Counted from the first letter of the stretch, positions 20,421 through 28,180 are shown. The stretch is 37,736 bases of DNA from Paracraurococcus ruber (GCF_004353985.1 NZ_SMOA01000041.1:1-37736); one strand, 5' to 3'. A program made the numbers and translations. Notes: a model not told the origin generated them from the sequence alone.

Positions 20421-21073
20421 CGATCTGGGCGGTGCTGCCGGTGAAGGAGATGGCGGGGTCCAAGCAGCGCCTCTCGCCGCTGCTGTCGCCGGAGGAGCGC
20501 GTGGCGTTGATGCGCGTCATGGTGGGTGAGGTGCTGGACGCGCTTTGCGCCGCGCATGGGCTGGCGGGCGTGGCGGTCGCGACGCTGGATGGCTGGACGA
20601 CGGAGCAGGCGTTGCGTCGCGGCGCGCGGGTGATCTCCGAGGGCGCGCGGGACGGGCATACGGGCAGCGTGACGGCGGCGGCGCGCGTGCTGGCGGCGGA
20701 GGGCGCTTCGGGCGTGCTGACCATGCCCGGCGACATCCCTGCCGTGACGGCGGCGGAGGTGGAGGCGCTGGTGGCGGCGCTTGGCGCGGCGCCGGCCTTC
20801 ACCATCGCGCCGGCGCATGACGAGAAGGGATCGAATGGCGTGGTGCTGAGCCCACCGGATGCGGTGCCGCTGCGCTTCGGCGAGGACAGCTATGTCCCGC
20901 ATCTGGCGGCGGCGCGGGCGCGCGGCATCGAGCCACGCGTGGTGCCGCTGCCGGGCGTGGCGATGGATATCGACCATCCCGCAGACCTGGCGATGTTCGC
21001 TGGCCTGCCGGTCGCCCAGGGCACGCGCACCCTTGGGTGGTTGCGCGACAGGGGCGTGCTGGCGCGCCTATGA
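20417..21073 (+). CDS. cofC: Phospholactate-type guanylyltransferase (CofC/FbiD)
   Basis: This is a 218-residue nucleotidyltransferase that activates 2-phospholactate, phosphoenolpyruvate or 3-phosphoglycerate with GTP for CofD. The opening WAVLPVKEMAGSKQRLSPLL gives the basic nucleotide-binding loop. LTMPGDIPAVT, PAHDEKGSNGVVLSPP and MDIDHPADLAMF follow in family order. Which of the three substrates it uses cannot be decided from these motifs. Start is GTG at 20417, overlapping the cofD stop. A strong double hairpin lies right after its stop. Confidence 0.92.
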   Translation: MTIWAVLPVKEMAGSKQRLSPLLSPEERVALMRVMVGEVLDALCAAHGLAGVAVATLDGWTTEQALRRGARVISEGARDGHTGSVTAAARVLAAEGASGVLTMPGDIPAVTAAEVEALVAALGAAPAFTIAPAHDEKGSNGVVLSPPDAVPLRFGEDSYVPHLAAARARGIEPRVVPLPGVAMDIDHPADLAMFAGLPVAQGTRTLGWLRDRGVLARL

Positions 21074-21075
21074 CT

Positions 21076-21133
21076 CGAGGGTTCCAAGGGCCTTTCGGCC
21101 CTTGGCGGGGGTGCAGGGGGCAGAGCCCCCTGC
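21076..21133. terminator. Double-hairpin repeat module between convergent cofC and fbiC
   Basis: Two perfect stems lie in 59 bases. CCAAGGGCC (21084-21092) pairs with GGCCCTTGG (21097-21105) across TTTC, and GCAGGGGGC (21113-21121) pairs with GCCCCCTGC (21125-21133) across AGA. It fills the gap between two convergent stops and would act in both directions as a terminator or RNA-stabilising structure, although no U-run follows. A related module occurs at 36602-36667, so this is an interspersed repeat family. Confidence 0.7.
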
Positions 21134-23475
21134 TAGGCCGGAACGCGTCGTCGCGGCGCCGTCTGCACGACGGGTGCGAGGTCCTCGGCCTCGTAGGACC
21201 GTCGCTGCTGCTCGCCCGGCGGCACCCCGTACAGCGTCGTCCGCTGCTGCGGCGTGCGGCCGACGCCGCGGATCAGCGCCTCCATTGCCTCGGGCGGGAA
21301 TTCCTGGCCGTGCTGGGTGCCGGCGGCGCGGCTGATGCTCTCGTTCATCAGCGTGCCGCCCAGGTCGTTGGCGCCGGCCCGCAGCGCCAGGGCGGCGCCT
21401 TGCGGGCCCATCTTCACCCAGCTTGTCTGGATGTTGGTGATGTGCGGGTGCAGCACGAGGCGCGCCACGCTGTGCATGAGCACGGCTTCGCGGAAGGTCG
21501 GGCCGCGCCGGGCCTGGCCGCGCAGGTACATCGGCGCTTCCATATGGACGAAGGGCAGCGGCACGAATTCGGTGAAGCCGCCGGTCTCCGCCTGCAGGTC
21601 GCGCAGCGCCAGCAGGTGGCGGGCCCAGTTCAGCGGGCCTTCGACATGGCCGAACATGATGGTGCTGGTCGTGCGCAGGCCGAGGGAATGCGCCGTGCGC
21701 GCCACCGCCAGCCATTGCGCGGTGTCGATCTTGTCCGGGCAGATGATGGCGCGGATCTCGTCGTCCAGGATCTCGGCGGCGGTGCCGGGCAGCGTGCCGA
21801 GGCCGGCCGATTGCAGCCGCGCCAGGTAGTCGCGCAGCTTCAGGCCGAGCGTCGCCGCGCCCTGGGTGATCTCCAGCGGCGAGAAGGCGTGGATGTGCAT
21901 CTCCGGCAGCGCGGCGCGGATGGCCTCGCAGATCGCGACATAGGTCTCGCCGGTATAGTCCGGGTGGATGCCGCCCTGCAGGCAGACCTCGGTGGCGCCG
22001 CGGGCCCAGGCTTCCTCGGCACGGCGGACGATCTCGGCATGGTCCAGATCGTAGGCCGGGCCGCGCAGGGCTTCGTGCGTCTTGCCCTTGCTGAAGGCGC
22101 AGAAGCGGCAGCGGTAGCCGCAGATATTGGTGTAGTTGATGTTGCGGTTGACGACGTAGCGGATGGTCTCGCCGGAGACGGCGGCGCGCAGCGCATCGGC
22201 GGCGGATGTCACATGCGCCTGGTCGGCATCGCGCGCGGCGAACAGCCGGATGATGTCGGGCGCATCCAGCCGCGCGCCGCCGGCGGCGCGTTCCACCAGG
22301 CGGGCCAGGCCGGCCTCGGCGGCGGGCAGGCGCGGGGCGGGCAGGGCGGGCGGCGTGCGCTCGCCGGGCGACCAGGCATCGCCGCGGGCGAGGCCCTCGG
22401 CATCCGCGGCGCGGCGAAGGGCAGTGGCGACCTCGGGCGCGAACCAGGTGTCGGGCGCGCGGACATGCTCCGGATAGGCCGGCAGGCGCGGCACCAGCAC
22501 CTTGCCCGCCTCGGCGGTGCGCACGGCCAGGTCTTCCAGATGCGGCCAGGGCGCTTCCGGGTTCACATGGTCCGGCGTCACCGGGGAGACGCCGCCCCAG
22601 TCGTTCAGCCCGGCCGCGACCAGCCGCTGGTAGACGCCGGGCGAGAGGTTGGGCGGCGCCTGGATGTTCATCGCCCCGCCCAGCACCACCCGCGCGGCGG
22701 CGATGGTCCAGAGCAGGTCGTCGAGGTCGGGCTCCGGCGCCTCGGCCAGCTTCGTCCGCGGCTTGGCGCGGAAATTCTGGATGATGACTTCCTGGATATG
22801 GCGGTGGCGCGCATGCAGGTCGGCGATGGCGCGCAGCGCCTCGATGCGCTCGGCGCGCGTCTCGCCGATGCCGATCAGGATGCCGGTGGTGAAGGGCACG
22901 CGAAGCTCGCCCGCGAGGCGCAGCACCTCCAGCCGCGCCTCCGGGTGCTTGTCGGGGCTGCCATGGTGGACGCCGCCGGGCTCGCAGAGCCGGGCGCTGG
23001 CGCTTTCCAGCATGATGCCCTGGCTGGCGGTGACTTCCCGCAGGGCGGCGATCTCGTCGCGGGTCATCACGCCCGGGTTGGCATGCGGCAGCAGGCCGGT
23101 CTCGCGCAGGACGAGGCCGCACATCGCCGCCAGGTAGCTGTTGGTGGTGGCATGGCCGAGCGCCGCCAGCGCCTCCCGTGCCTGGCGCCAGCGCAGCTCC
23201 GGCTTGTCGCCCAGGGTGAACAGCGCCTCGGTGCAGCCGGCGGCGGCGCCGGCGCGGGCGATGGCCAGCACCTCCTCGGGCGAAAGGTAGGGATTGCGGC
23301 CGGGGCGCGGGGTCTCGGCGAAGGTGCAGTAGTGGCAGACGTCGCGGCACAGCTTCGTCAGCGGGATGAAGACCTTGCGCGAATAGCTCAGCATGCGGCC
23401 ATGGGCCGCGTCGCGCAGGGCGGCGGCCCGCTGCATCAGCGCGTCCAGCGTCAAGTCCTCAAGCCGGTCCTGCAC
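21133..23475 (-). CDS. fbiC: 7,8-didemethyl-8-hydroxy-5-deazariboflavin (FO) synthase, fused CofG-CofH
   Basis: This is a 780-residue fusion of two radical-SAM enzymes that makes FO from tyrosine and the flavin precursor 5-amino-6-ribitylaminouracil. The N-terminal CofG-like half has its iron-sulfur cysteines at C43, C47 and C50 (CRDVCHYC). The C-terminal CofH-like half has C452, C456 and C459 (CGYRCRFC) within NRNINYTNICGYRC. The linker is proline/alanine-rich around residues 370-395. I choose GTG at 23475, which has GGGGGAGCG upstream; an in-frame TTG at 23526 would add 17 residues that resemble non-coding sequence. It converges on cofC and diverges from the oxidoreductase at 23712, with a tandem palindromic repeat in the shared upstream region. 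Confidence 0.95.
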   Translation of the reverse strand: MQDRLEDLTLDALMQRAAALRDAAHGRMLSYSRKVFIPLTKLCRDVCHYCTFAETPRPGRNPYLSPEEVLAIARAGAAAGCTEALFTLGDKPELRWRQAREALAALGHATTNSYLAAMCGLVLRETGLLPHANPGVMTRDEIAALREVTASQGIMLESASARLCEPGGVHHGSPDKHPEARLEVLRLAGELRVPFTTGILIGIGETRAERIEALRAIADLHARHRHIQEVIIQNFRAKPRTKLAEAPEPDLDDLLWTIAAARVVLGGAMNIQAPPNLSPGVYQRLVAAGLNDWGGVSPVTPDHVNPEAPWPHLEDLAVRTAEAGKVLVPRLPAYPEHVRAPDTWFAPEVATALRRAADAEGLARGDAWSPGERTPPALPAPRLPAAEAGLARLVERAAGGARLDAPDIIRLFAARDADQAHVTSAADALRAAVSGETIRYVVNRNINYTNICGYRCRFCAFSKGKTHEALRGPAYDLDHAEIVRRAEEAWARGATEVCLQGGIHPDYTGETYVAICEAIRAALPEMHIHAFSPLEITQGAATLGLKLRDYLARLQSAGLGTLPGTAAEILDDEIRAIICPDKIDTAQWLAVARTAHSLGLRTTSTIMFGHVEGPLNWARHLLALRDLQAETGGFTEFVPLPFVHMEAPMYLRGQARRGPTFREAVLMHSVARLVLHPHITNIQTSWVKMGPQGAALALRAGANDLGGTLMNESISRAAGTQHGQEFPPEAMEALIRGVGRTPQQRTTLYGVPPGEQQRRSYEAEDLAPVVQTAPRRRVPA

Positions 23476-23543
23476 CCTTGCGCTCCCCCGCTCCTGCCCG
23501 TCATCGTGGGGCGGGCACCCCGCCAATGCAATGCGGGGCCGGG

Positions 23544-23651
23544 GCGGATCGCCGCAGGGCAGGCATGCCCGAAGGCGTGAATCCGCCCCGCGACGGGGGC
23601 GCGGATCGCCGCAGGGCAGGCATGCCCGAAGGCGTGAATCCGCCCCGCGAC
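23544..23651. repeat. Tandem pair of 51-nt three-helix palindromic elements (REP-like)
   Basis: Two identical 51-base units lie at 23544-23594 and 23601-23651. Each folds as nested helices: GCGGAT with ATCCGC, CGCC with GGCG, and GGGC with GCCC, separated by 3-base bulges (GCA, GAA, TGA). The pair occupies the divergent region between fbiC and an F420-type oxidoreductase. The elements at 30775-30882 share the layout and about 30 of 37 core bases, with compensating changes in the stems. Confidence 0.85.
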
Positions 23652-23711
23652 AAAATCCGGCGGTGCCCGGGATGCGGGCCTACCGGGCCAGCACTGGGGA
23701 GGGGGGCAGCC

Positions 23712-24665
23712 ATGCAGATCGGGTTTAACGCGCCCAGCGGCGGGCCGCTTGCCTCGGCGGAGGCGCTGACCCGCCTGGCGCAGGGGGGCGAGGAACTGGG
23801 CTTCGGCTATGCCACGATCAGCGACCACGTGGTGATCCCGACCGACATCGCGGCGAAATATCCCTATACCGATACGGGCGAATTCCCGGCCAGCGCGCGC
23901 GGGGAACGGCATGAGCAGCTGACCCAGGCCATGTTCCTGGCGGCGAAGACGACCACGCTGCGGCTGGTGACCTCCGTCATGGTGGTGCCGCACCGGCCGG
24001 CCATGCTGGCCGCCAAGGTGCTGTCCACCATCGATGTGCTCTCGGGCGGGCGGGTCACGCTCGGCATCGGCGCCGGCTGGCTGGAGGAGGAGTTCGTCGC
24101 GCTGCAGGCGCCCGACTTCGCCGCCCGCGGCCGCGTGACGGACGAATACATCCTGGCGGCCAAGGCGCTCTGGACCCAGCCGCGGCCCGCCTACGAAGGC
24201 GAGTTCGTCCGCTTCCGCGACATCACCTTCGAACCGAAGCCGGTCCAGAAGGGCGGCCCGCCCATCTGGGTGGGCGGGGAAAGCGGGCCGGCGCTGCGCC
24301 GCACCGCCCGCCTCGGCGATGCCTGGTACCCGATCGGGACCAATCCCTCCTTCCCGCTCGACAGCCTCGCGCGCTACCGCGCCGCCATCGGCAAGCTGCA
24401 CGGGCTGGTCGAGAAGGAGGGCCGCGACCCGGCGAAGGTCGGCCTGGCCTACCGGGTGCAGCGCTACGGGCCGGAGGTGCCGGCGACCGCCGGCGACGGC
24501 GAAAGGCGGCTGTTCTCCGGCACGCCGGGGCAGATCGCCGACGACCTCAAGGCGATGCGCGACCTGGGCGTGCAGGCGGTGGACCTGACCTTCCCCGGCA
24601 CGACCGCGGAAGAGGTGGTGGACAGCATGCGCGCCTTCCGCGACCAGGTGATGGACGGGCTCTGA
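23712..24665 (+). CDS. Luciferase-like F420-type oxidoreductase, Rv2161c-like group
   Basis: This is a 317-residue TIM-barrel protein of the luciferase-like family. FGYATISDHVVIPTDI near residues 35-50, TSVMVVPHRPAMLAAKVLSTIDVLSGGRVTLGIGAGW (read across about 95-130) and PIWVGGESGPALRRTARLGDAWYP are typical of the predicted F420-dependent Rv2161c group. The ATG follows a GGGGAGGGGGG run. It lies between the tandem repeat and a second oxidoreductase that starts two bases after its stop, so the two probably form an operon. An F420H2-dependent reduction is inferred from family and context; the substrate is unknown. Confidence 0.87.
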   Translation: MQIGFNAPSGGPLASAEALTRLAQGGEELGFGYATISDHVVIPTDIAAKYPYTDTGEFPASARGERHEQLTQAMFLAAKTTTLRLVTSVMVVPHRPAMLAAKVLSTIDVLSGGRVTLGIGAGWLEEEFVALQAPDFAARGRVTDEYILAAKALWTQPRPAYEGEFVRFRDITFEPKPVQKGGPPIWVGGESGPALRRTARLGDAWYPIGTNPSFPLDSLARYRAAIGKLHGLVEKEGRDPAKVGLAYRVQRYGPEVPATAGDGERRLFSGTPGQIADDLKAMRDLGVQAVDLTFPGTTAEEVVDSMRAFRDQVMDGL

Positions 24666-24667
24666 CC

Positions 24668-25696
24668 ATGCGGCTCGGCATCACGCTGCGCATCGACGGG
24701 CAGCCGCATACCGACCTGGCGCTGGAAGCCGAAAGGCTCGGCTATCACAGCGTCTGGTGCGGCGAGAGCTACGGCACCGACGCGGTCAGCCCGGTCGCCT
24801 GGGTGCTGGCGCGCACCACCCGTATCCAGGCCGGCACCGGCATCATGCAGATGCCGGCGCGCACGCCGGCCTGCGCGGCGATGACGGCGATGACCCTGCA
24901 GGCGCTGTCGGGCGACCGCTTCCTGTGCGGCGTCGGTCCCTCCGGCCCGCAGGTGGTGGAAGGCTGGCACGGCCAGCCCTATGGCACGCCGATGGAGCGG
25001 ACGCGGGAATACATCGGCATCATCCGCAGCATCGTGGCGCGGGAGCGGCCGCTGGAACACCAGGGGGACCATTACCGCATCCCCTATGACGGGCCGGGCG
25101 CGACCGGCCTCGGCAAGCCGCTGAAGAGCATCCTGCACGCGAAGCCGCTGCGCTTCTACTGCGCCTCCATCACGCCCGGCGGCATGCGGCTGGCGGGGGA
25201 GATCGCCGACGGCAACCTGCCGATCTTCATGTCGCCGGAAGGCGCCGACATCGTGGTGAAGCCGACGCTGGAGGGGATGGCGAAGGCCGGCAAGCCGGCC
25301 GACCTGACGCGCTTCGACATCGCGCCCTACACCCGCATCCGCATGGGGGACGACCTGCAGGCCTGCCGCGATGCCTGCAAGCCCGACCTCGCGCTCTATA
25401 TCGGCGGGATGGGCGCGAAGGGGCGGAATTTCTACAACGACTACTGCAAGCGGCTGGGCTACCCGGATGCGGCGGTGGCGATCCAGGATGCCTTCCTGGC
25501 GAAGCGCCACCGCGACGCGGCGGCGCTGGTGCCCGACAAGCTGGTTGATGAGATCGCGCTGGTCGGCCCGCCCGACCGCATCCGCGGCCGGCTGAAGGAC
25601 TGGCAGGCGGTGGCGAAGGACGGGAAGGTGGGCACGCTGGTGCTGGCCGGGCCGACGCCGGAGGCGATGCGGGTGGTGGCGGAAGCGGTGCTGTAG
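24668..25696 (+). CDS. Luciferase-like F420-type oxidoreductase, Rv3520c-like group
   Basis: This is a 342-residue protein. LGYHSVWCGESYGTDAVSPVAWVLARTTRIQAGTGI (read in pieces across about 24-58) and CGVGPSGPQVVEGWHGQPYG match the Rv3520c group of predicted F420-dependent oxidoreductases. Its ATG lies two bases after the upstream stop, indicating a two-gene transcript. The partner protein differs enough (different subgroup) that they probably act on different substrates or steps. It converges on the EAL gene, with a 68-base GC-rich gap that can form several short stems. Confidence 0.87.
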   Translation: MRLGITLRIDGQPHTDLALEAERLGYHSVWCGESYGTDAVSPVAWVLARTTRIQAGTGIMQMPARTPACAAMTAMTLQALSGDRFLCGVGPSGPQVVEGWHGQPYGTPMERTREYIGIIRSIVARERPLEHQGDHYRIPYDGPGATGLGKPLKSILHAKPLRFYCASITPGGMRLAGEIADGNLPIFMSPEGADIVVKPTLEGMAKAGKPADLTRFDIAPYTRIRMGDDLQACRDACKPDLALYIGGMGAKGRNFYNDYCKRLGYPDAAVAIQDAFLAKRHRDAAALVPDKLVDEIALVGPPDRIRGRLKDWQAVAKDGKVGTLVLAGPTPEAMRVVAEAVL

Positions 25697-25764
25697 CGCC
25701 GGGCGGGGCCCGCGACGGCACCCGGTGGCATCGGGCCCGGCATCGCCGGGCGCCAGGCCGGCGA

Positions 25765-27705
25765 TCAGTACCGCCAGCGCTTCGGCGCCGCGGCCTGCGG
25801 CGCCAGCGGGCCGGGCTTGCCGAACAGCCAGCCCTGGCCGAGCTGCACGCCAAGCTGCTGCATCAGCGCCGCATCCGCCTCGGTCTCCACCATTTCGGCG
25901 ATCGTCTCGGCCCCGCAGGATGCGGCCAGGTCGCGCATGGCCATGATGAAGGCCCGCCCCCGCTCGTCCTGCGGCGCGGCGCGGACGAAGGCGCCGTCGA
26001 TCTTGACGAAATCGACGCGCAGGTCGCGCAGGTAGCGGAAGGACGCGGCGCCGGCGCCGAAATCGTCCAGGCACACCCGCAGGCCGGCGGCGCGCAGCCG
26101 GGCCAGGGTGCCGGCGACCGAAGGCAGGTCCTCGATCTCGGCGGTCTCCGTCACCTCCAGCAGCAGCCGGCCGGGCGACAGGCCGGCGGTGCGGGCCAGC
26201 AGCGCCTCGGCGAAGCGCGGATCCCCCAGGCTGAGGGCCGAGAGGTTCACGGCGATGGAATGCGTCGATTGCCGCAGCAGCGCCAGCGCCCGGTCCAGCA
26301 CGGCGAGGTCGAGTGCCGGGGCGAGGCCCAGCGCCTCCGCCAGGGTGACGAATTCCTGCGGGTTGCCGGCCGGGTTCTCCGGGCCGGCCTCGGGGCGGAT
26401 CAGCGCCTCATGGTGGCAGATGCGGCGATCCGACAGGCGGAGGATGGGCTGGTAGGCCAGCTGGAAGCGGCCCTGGGCGATCATGCCCGCCAGCGCCTGG
26501 CGATGCGTCTCCGCCTCCGCCAGCATCCCGGCCAGGCCGCCCGCAGGCACGCCCTGCACGCCCTGGCCGGCGAAGCGGGCCAGCAGCAGCCGCAGCGACT
26601 GCAGCGCCGGCTGCGCCGCCAGCCCATCCGCCGCCAGCGGGATGTTCGCCCCGGAGACCCGCGGCGCGCCGCCCGGCAGGACGCTGCCCAGCAGCCCCTC
26701 CACCGCGCCGGCCAGGCCGGACAGGTCGAGCCCGGCCGGACCCAGCAGGCCGAAGCGCCCTGCGCCGAGTTCGCCGAAGACCAGCGGCTCGCCGGCCATC
26801 TCCTCGCTCAGGTGGCGGATCTCCCGCTGCAGGCAGCCCAGCAGCCGGGCATCCAGTCTTGCGGCGGTGTCCTGCCAGTCGGCGATGTCGAGCAGGCCGA
26901 GCGTCGCCTCCGCCCCGGCGCGCAGGCTGCCCGCCGCTTCCGCCGCGAAGCCGCTGGCCGGCTGCTGCGCCGCCCTGGCGCCGCCGAGTGGCGTGGCGGC
27001 GGGGCCGATGGTGACGCAGAGCCGGTTGCCGGTGGCGTCCAGCGCCATGCCGGCCAGGCTGCAGGGCGTCTCCCGCGCATTGGCCAGGCGCAGCGTCAGC
27101 GGCGTCAGCCGGCCGCGGGCACTCAGCCCGTCCATCGCCCGGGCCAGCCGCCGGCGGTCGCGCGGCGCCACCAGGCTGTCCAGCGGGCGCCCCACCGCGT
27201 CGGCGGGCGACAGGCCGAGCAGTGCCTGGAAGGCCCCGGCCGCCCAGCCGATGCAGCCTTCGGCATCCACATCCAGCAGCAGGTCGGACGGGGTGAAGGC
27301 GAAGCCCAGCATCTCCACCAGCCGGGTCACGTCCCGCAGCACCGCCATCCAGGCGCCGTCGGTGACGCGGATGACGCAGAGCGAGAGGACGAGGCGCGGC
27401 CGGCGGCCCGGGCGTTCGATCTGCCGCTGGTCCAGCACCGGCCCGAGCGTGTCCCCGGCGGCGCGCAGCGTCGCCTCGAGGTCCGGCACCAGGTCGCGCA
27501 GGGCGTCGAACAGGTTGTCGAGCCGCGGCTCCGCCAGCAGCGGCAGCAGCAGCTGGCTGGCCATGGGGTTCAGCAACTGGATCGTGCCGTCCGGGCCGAA
27601 TTGCAGCACGCCGACCGGGATGAGGTAGAGGAATTGCAGCAGGTCCTCGGCCGTCAGGGCCGGGTCCGGAGCGCCGCCGGCGACCGGCGGGGCGAGCGCG
27701 TTCAC
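25765..27705 (-). CDS. PAS-PAS-degenerate GGDEF-EAL cyclic-di-GMP phosphodiesterase candidate
   Basis: This is a 646-residue cytosolic protein. Two PAS-like domains lie at about 20-130 and 133-237. A degenerate GGDEF domain follows (about 265-345), with GAGRF at 314-318 in place of the catalytic loop, so it should not make cyclic-di-GMP. The EAL domain (about 405-632) keeps EAL (433-435), the asparagine of VNLSAL (N487), EVTET, DDFGAG (547-552), K568 in VKIDG, E604 and the QGWLF glutamine (Q624), and so should hydrolyse cyclic-di-GMP. In AEMVETE a methionine replaces the usual glycine of EGVET. Start is GTG at 27705, overlapping the PYP homologue stop by four bases; an ATG at 27732 would give a 31-base overlap. 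The coupling suggests that the PYP homologue controls it. Confidence 0.9.
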   Translation of the reverse strand: MNALAPPVAGGAPDPALTAEDLLQFLYLIPVGVLQFGPDGTIQLLNPMASQLLLPLLAEPRLDNLFDALRDLVPDLEATLRAAGDTLGPVLDQRQIERPGRRPRLVLSLCVIRVTDGAWMAVLRDVTRLVEMLGFAFTPSDLLLDVDAEGCIGWAAGAFQALLGLSPADAVGRPLDSLVAPRDRRRLARAMDGLSARGRLTPLTLRLANARETPCSLAGMALDATGNRLCVTIGPAATPLGGARAAQQPASGFAAEAAGSLRAGAEATLGLLDIADWQDTAARLDARLLGCLQREIRHLSEEMAGEPLVFGELGAGRFGLLGPAGLDLSGLAGAVEGLLGSVLPGGAPRVSGANIPLAADGLAAQPALQSLRLLLARFAGQGVQGVPAGGLAGMLAEAETHRQALAGMIAQGRFQLAYQPILRLSDRRICHHEALIRPEAGPENPAGNPQEFVTLAEALGLAPALDLAVLDRALALLRQSTHSIAVNLSALSLGDPRFAEALLARTAGLSPGRLLLEVTETAEIEDLPSVAGTLARLRAAGLRVCLDDFGAGAASFRYLRDLRVDFVKIDGAFVRAAPQDERGRAFIMAMRDLAASCGAETIAEMVETEADAALMQQLGVQLGQGWLFGKPGPLAPQAAAPKRWRY

Positions 27706-28103
27706 GCCGCCGCCTGCGGCGCGCGACGGCACACCAGCAGCCAGGCGTGCCGGGCTTCCGGCGCCTGCAGCAGCCGCAGCCGCACCGGCACCGGCCGCAG
27801 CCGGAAGGTGAAGACATAGTCCAGCAGCGCATCCAGCCGCGGTTCGGCGGCATAACGGCCGGCGACCAGCGGGTTGTTGCCGCAGATGCCGACGGTGCTG
27901 AAGAAGGGGCGGCCCATCACCGTCGCCGGCCGTAGGCCGGCCCTTTCGCTTTCATAGGCATTGTAGGCGGTGACGCAGCCGGCCCGGTCCAGCCGCACCA
28001 CGCCGAAGGGGAGCAGGTCGAGCAGGGTCGCATCCGCCGCCTCGAGCCAGGGCAGTAGGTCAGGCGAATCGAACCCCGGCAGGACCGTGGCCGTCACGGG
28101 CAT
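27702..28103 (-). CDS. pyp: Photoactive yellow protein (PYP) homologue
   Basis: This is a 133-residue single PAS domain. It aligns without gaps to Halorhodospira PYP from its residue 11 (PYP F6) through C74 (PYP C69). The chromophore-attaching cysteine is C74, the hydrogen-bonding tyrosine is Y47 (PYP Y42) and the buried glutamate is E51 (PYP E46). The following FF pair and the GxxF context also match. A three-residue deletion lies in the next loop, and the DYVFTF strand then resumes the match. Differences at tuning sites are T50 to Ala, R52 to Leu and M100 to Leu (PYP numbering). PYP binds p-coumaric acid and senses blue light. I prefer ATG 28103, with AGGG seven bases upstream, over GTG 28109. 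It is coupled to the EAL gene. No chromophore-synthesis gene (tyrosine ammonia lyase, coumarate ligase) is in view. Confidence 0.85.
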   Translation of the reverse strand: MPVTATVLPGFDSPDLLPWLEAADATLLDLLPFGVVRLDRAGCVTAYNAYESERAGLRPATVMGRPFFSTVGICGNNPLVAGRYAAEPRLDALLDYVFTFRLRPVPVRLRLLQAPEARHAWLLVCRRAPQAAA

Positions 28104-28143
28104 AGGCACACCCTGCGGTTCCGTACCCCGGTTGTCGTCGCCG

Positions 28144-28180
28144 CGGGTGAAGGAAGGCTGAAGGCGGCGGGGTTCACCCG
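28144..28180. terminator. Inverted repeat at the end of the efflux-pump gene
   Basis: CGGGTGAA (28144-28151) and TTCACCCG (28173-28180) form an 8-base inverted repeat with a 21-base loop. It overlaps the efflux-pump stop codon (28174-28176) and lies 41 bases upstream of the PYP start. It could attenuate read-through from the pump into the PYP-EAL pair or be a regulator site. There is no U-run. Confidence 0.35.

Noticed and set aside
23476-23526. TTG start extending FbiC by 17 residues
   Set aside because: The GTG at 23475 has a good ribosome-binding site, and the extension shows no family similarity and borders the repeat.
23544-23651. CRISPR array at the tandem 51-nt repeat
   Set aside because: There are only two units with a 6-nt spacer, and each unit is an extended palindrome; there are no cas genes nearby.
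16480-25696. F420 island as a recent foreign insertion
   Set aside because: There is no integrase, tRNA target site, direct flanking repeat or visible change in base composition; transfer may be old but cannot be shown from the window.
27702-28103. Ordinary PAS domain instead of PYP
   Set aside because: Tyr, Glu and Cys at the three PYP-specific chromophore positions with an ungapped alignment across the first two-thirds make a generic PAS domain unlikely.
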